In this document: piece after piece, positions 5,154 through 6,308 of the stretch
Layout of the letters: every line of letters starts with the position of its first letter
How positions within the stretch are numbered: the first letter of the stretch is position 1
Source: Candidatus Obscuribacterales bacterium
GTDB lineage: Bacteria > Cyanobacteriota > Vampirovibrionia > Obscuribacterales > Obscuribacteraceae
NCBI GenBank assembly: GCA_021732245.1
Contig: JAKFVJ010000442.1
Location: 1 to 6,308 of the forward strand
Length of the DNA: 6,308 nucleotides
Direction of reading: 5' to 3'
The notes under the pieces: generated by a model
What the model was told of the DNA's origin: nothing
Database searches by the model: none
The model's input: the letters and a program-made list of their open reading frames with translations, nothing else
Program-made: the position numbers and the translations under genes

Positions 5154-5251
5154 CACAGGAAGCGAAGCAAGAGCTGCGGTGAGCAGGTCGCTGCATAGCG
5201 GCAACGGTTGCCGAATGGCAAGCGAAGGTGCTGGCTCTGCAGCACCGGAGC
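5154..5251 (+). repeat. tRNA-linked structured repeat, copy 2
   Basis: It lies 20 bases after tRNA-Lys in the same orientation as copy 1. The inner hairpin is CTGC-GGTGA-GCAG (5174-5186): compared with copy 1, G4975-C4985 has become T5175-A5185, which keeps the pair, and the third change in this block (A4979 to G5179) falls in the loop. The outer stem AGCGA/TCGCT and hairpin TGCC-GAAT-GGCA (5209-5220) are kept. The last arm is a strong 7-bp hairpin GGTGCTG/CAGCACC (5227-5246), flanked by the same GC-GAA/GGA-GC internal loop. An alternative hairpin GGCAAC-G-GTTGCC (5200-5212) exists only in this copy. Confidence 0.75.
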
Positions 5252-5295
5252 GTAATCTCGGGAACAAATGCCGAGTAAAGTTATCTAAGCGGTTG

Positions 5296-6150
5296 GTTAC
5301 TGCGGTCAATAAAAATGACGCTCATTATGAATACTCCGACAAGACTTTTCTGGATTTGATGATGCGTCTGCGGCTACTGCAACACGACAGATCTATAAAA
5401 AGGAAAAGTTAGCCAGGCGGTTTTAAATGCGGACAGACTTCTTGTAAAAGGACGATATCAATCGGCTGCGGATATTTATCGAAGCGCCCTTAATAGAAAT
5501 CCAGGTGACTTGAATGCAGCTGTTGGTTTGGGCATGGACTTAGGACGCCAATTCAAATTGGACGCTGCTGATCAGCAATTCGATAAAGTGCTCAGCAAAG
5601 ATCCTGGTAATCCAGGAGCATTGGCCGGCAAAGCAACATTGATGTTGAATAGAGAGATGCAATTTTGTAAGAAGCAGAAGATCTTACACAACAAGCATTG
5701 AATGCTCACGCGCAAATTCCGGAAGTGCGTTGAGTATCAATAGTCCATTCGCATCACGCCTGTTCAGTTAAGGGAAGGGGCAATTCAATTTAGGGCTTAT
5801 GTAGCTTTGTCGCCGACAAATTGGAGTCCAGGTCGGTAACCCAAGCTCCCTAATCGTTGACATCCCAATTTCCAATTGCTCTGTTGGAACTGATTCAGGC
5901 AGAATCATGTTCGTAGGGGTTGCGCACATATTACGGGTAATTAGGGATGCTAAAAGATGCGCTTAAGTCACGTCCGCAACGTATGGCGGTCATTAAGAAA
6001 GACAAAATAAATCAACCCTGGTTTTTGGAAGCCGAAAGGCTCTGCCAAGCGATGATTACCCACGGGACAACGCAAGCGATTCCCCAGCCGGCAAACGCCG
6101 CCGAGCGGGTCGCAGTTGAGCGAGCAAAGTCCATTCTAGGCATTAGATAA
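5296..6150 (+). pseudogene. Degenerate TPR-protein gene with multiple frameshifts
   Basis: TPR-like sequence moves between frames. The pieces are VNKNDAHYEYSDKTF (from 5296); FSGFDDASAATATRQIYKKEKL in a second frame (about 5346-5410); a third frame (5399-5701) with LLVKGRYQSAADIYRSALNR, NPGDLNAAVGLGMDLGRQFK and AADQQFDKVLSKDPGNPGAL, which are two clear TPR units with the A-x-x-x-Y/F and L-x-x-x-P-x-N-x-x-A pattern; then EAEDLTQQALNAHAQIPEVR back in the first frame (5671-5733); then FRAYVALSPTNW (5789-5824); and finally LKDALKSRPQRM...AKSILGIR (to the TAA at 6150). At least three frameshifts and several stops separate the pieces, so no full protein can be made. The longest intact piece (63 codons from a TTG at 5510) lacks a ribosome site. 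The 5' boundary is unclear because the region directly follows repeat copy 2. Sequencing error is unlikely to explain so many shifts, but cannot be excluded for any one of them. Confidence 0.65.
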
Positions 6151-6178
6151 CAGTTTTCCCAGCCGCCGCACGAAAGTC

Positions 6179-6206
6179 AAAGGAGCACCCTAAAGGTGCT
6201 TTTTTG
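6179..6206 (+). terminator. Rho-independent terminator
   Basis: Stem AGCACC (6184-6189) and GGTGCT (6195-6200) encloses loop CTAAA and is followed by T7. The A-rich 5' flank can extend pairing into the T-tract. It lies 29 bases after the last stop of the decayed TPR gene, so the original 3' end signal has survived. Confidence 0.85.
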
Positions 6207-6230
6207 GCATTTATGATTGCCAGGGGACTG

Positions 6231-6239
6231 TGATATGCT
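6231..6239 (+). promoter_or_regulatory. Extended -10 (TGA-TATGCT), candidate tRNA-Leu promoter
   Basis: TATGCT (6234-6239) is preceded directly by TGA, an extended -10 form, and lies 21 bases before tRNA-Leu. TTATGA (6211-6216) at 17 bases is a weak -35. It stands downstream of the terminator, so it would start a separate tRNA transcript. Confidence 0.4.
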
Positions 6240-6260
6240 GAATAACTCACGTTCACTCGG

Positions 6261-6308
6261 GCGAGTGGCGGAATGGCAGACGCGCTAGACTTAGGATCTA
6301 GTGTAGCA
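6261..6308 (+). tRNA. tRNA-Leu (anticodon TAG), 5' part, truncated by window end
   Basis: It begins GCGAGTG, followed by the D-arm region GGCGGAATGGCAGACGC, then anticodon stem CTAGA/TCTAG closing loop CTTAGGA, which carries TAG (decoding CTA). Leucine identity also fits the large D-loop and the sequence entering what should be a long variable arm. The variable arm, T arm and acceptor 3' half lie beyond the window. Confidence 0.9.

Noticed and set aside
4954..5251. CRISPR array
   Set aside because: Only two diverged copies of about 100 bp, with a tRNA gene between them, do not fit short identical repeats with unique spacers.
5179..5412. Plus-strand frame of 77 codons starting in repeat copy 2
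   Set aside because: The first half only translates the structured repeat. The second half is accounted for by the first piece of the decayed TPR gene.
5947..6150. Independent 67-residue protein
   Set aside because: The ATG has only an AGGG directly touching it, a stop lies 7 bases upstream in frame, and the sequence fits best as the last piece of the broken TPR gene. A real short gene is not fully excluded.

Overview
The window is bacterial. It is dense with short intergenic gaps, of intermediate base composition, and uses Shine-Dalgarno-type start sites. Neither of its two complete tRNA genes encodes the 3' CCA, which argues against enteric-type Proteobacteria. Secreted small proteins, TPR proteins and tRNA-spacer repeats give an impression of a large-genome environmental lineage, possibly a non-photosynthetic cyanobacterial relative (Melainabacteria/Vampirovibrionia). 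That placement is only an impression and cannot be proved from this sequence.

Left part (1-467): the 3' end of a plus-strand TPR-like protein, then a 116-bp imperfect inverted-repeat element, then a long perfect hairpin that acts as a terminator between convergent genes.

Minus-strand block (465-3547): read in transcription order, this holds a PLP-dependent class V aminotransferase (isopenicillin-N epimerase-like), a YheT-family alpha/beta hydrolase 18 bp downstream, a 186-bp gap with a candidate promoter, a small exported protein, and an 80-residue protein of unknown function whose stop codon lies in the terminator hairpin. The first two form a likely operon and so do the last two.

Middle (3626-4780): a 35-codon single-helix membrane ORF on the plus strand; a MerR-family regulator on the minus strand carrying the three metal-binding cysteines with the spacing of MerR/PbrR; and, divergent from it, an exported protein with an H-E-C-x3-C motif. 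The last two could be a metal-sensor and envelope-effector pair, but no mer or pbr operon genes are present.

Right part (4800-6308): a TATAAT box, tRNA-Arg(TCT), a repeat copy, tRNA-Lys(CTT), a second repeat copy, a TPR gene broken by several frameshifts, a rho-independent terminator, and the 5' part of tRNA-Leu(TAG), which runs off the window. The two roughly 100-bp repeat copies lie exactly 200 bp apart, one after each tRNA. They share a predicted hairpin in which a G-C pair in one copy is replaced by T-A in the other. This is the most unusual signal in the window.
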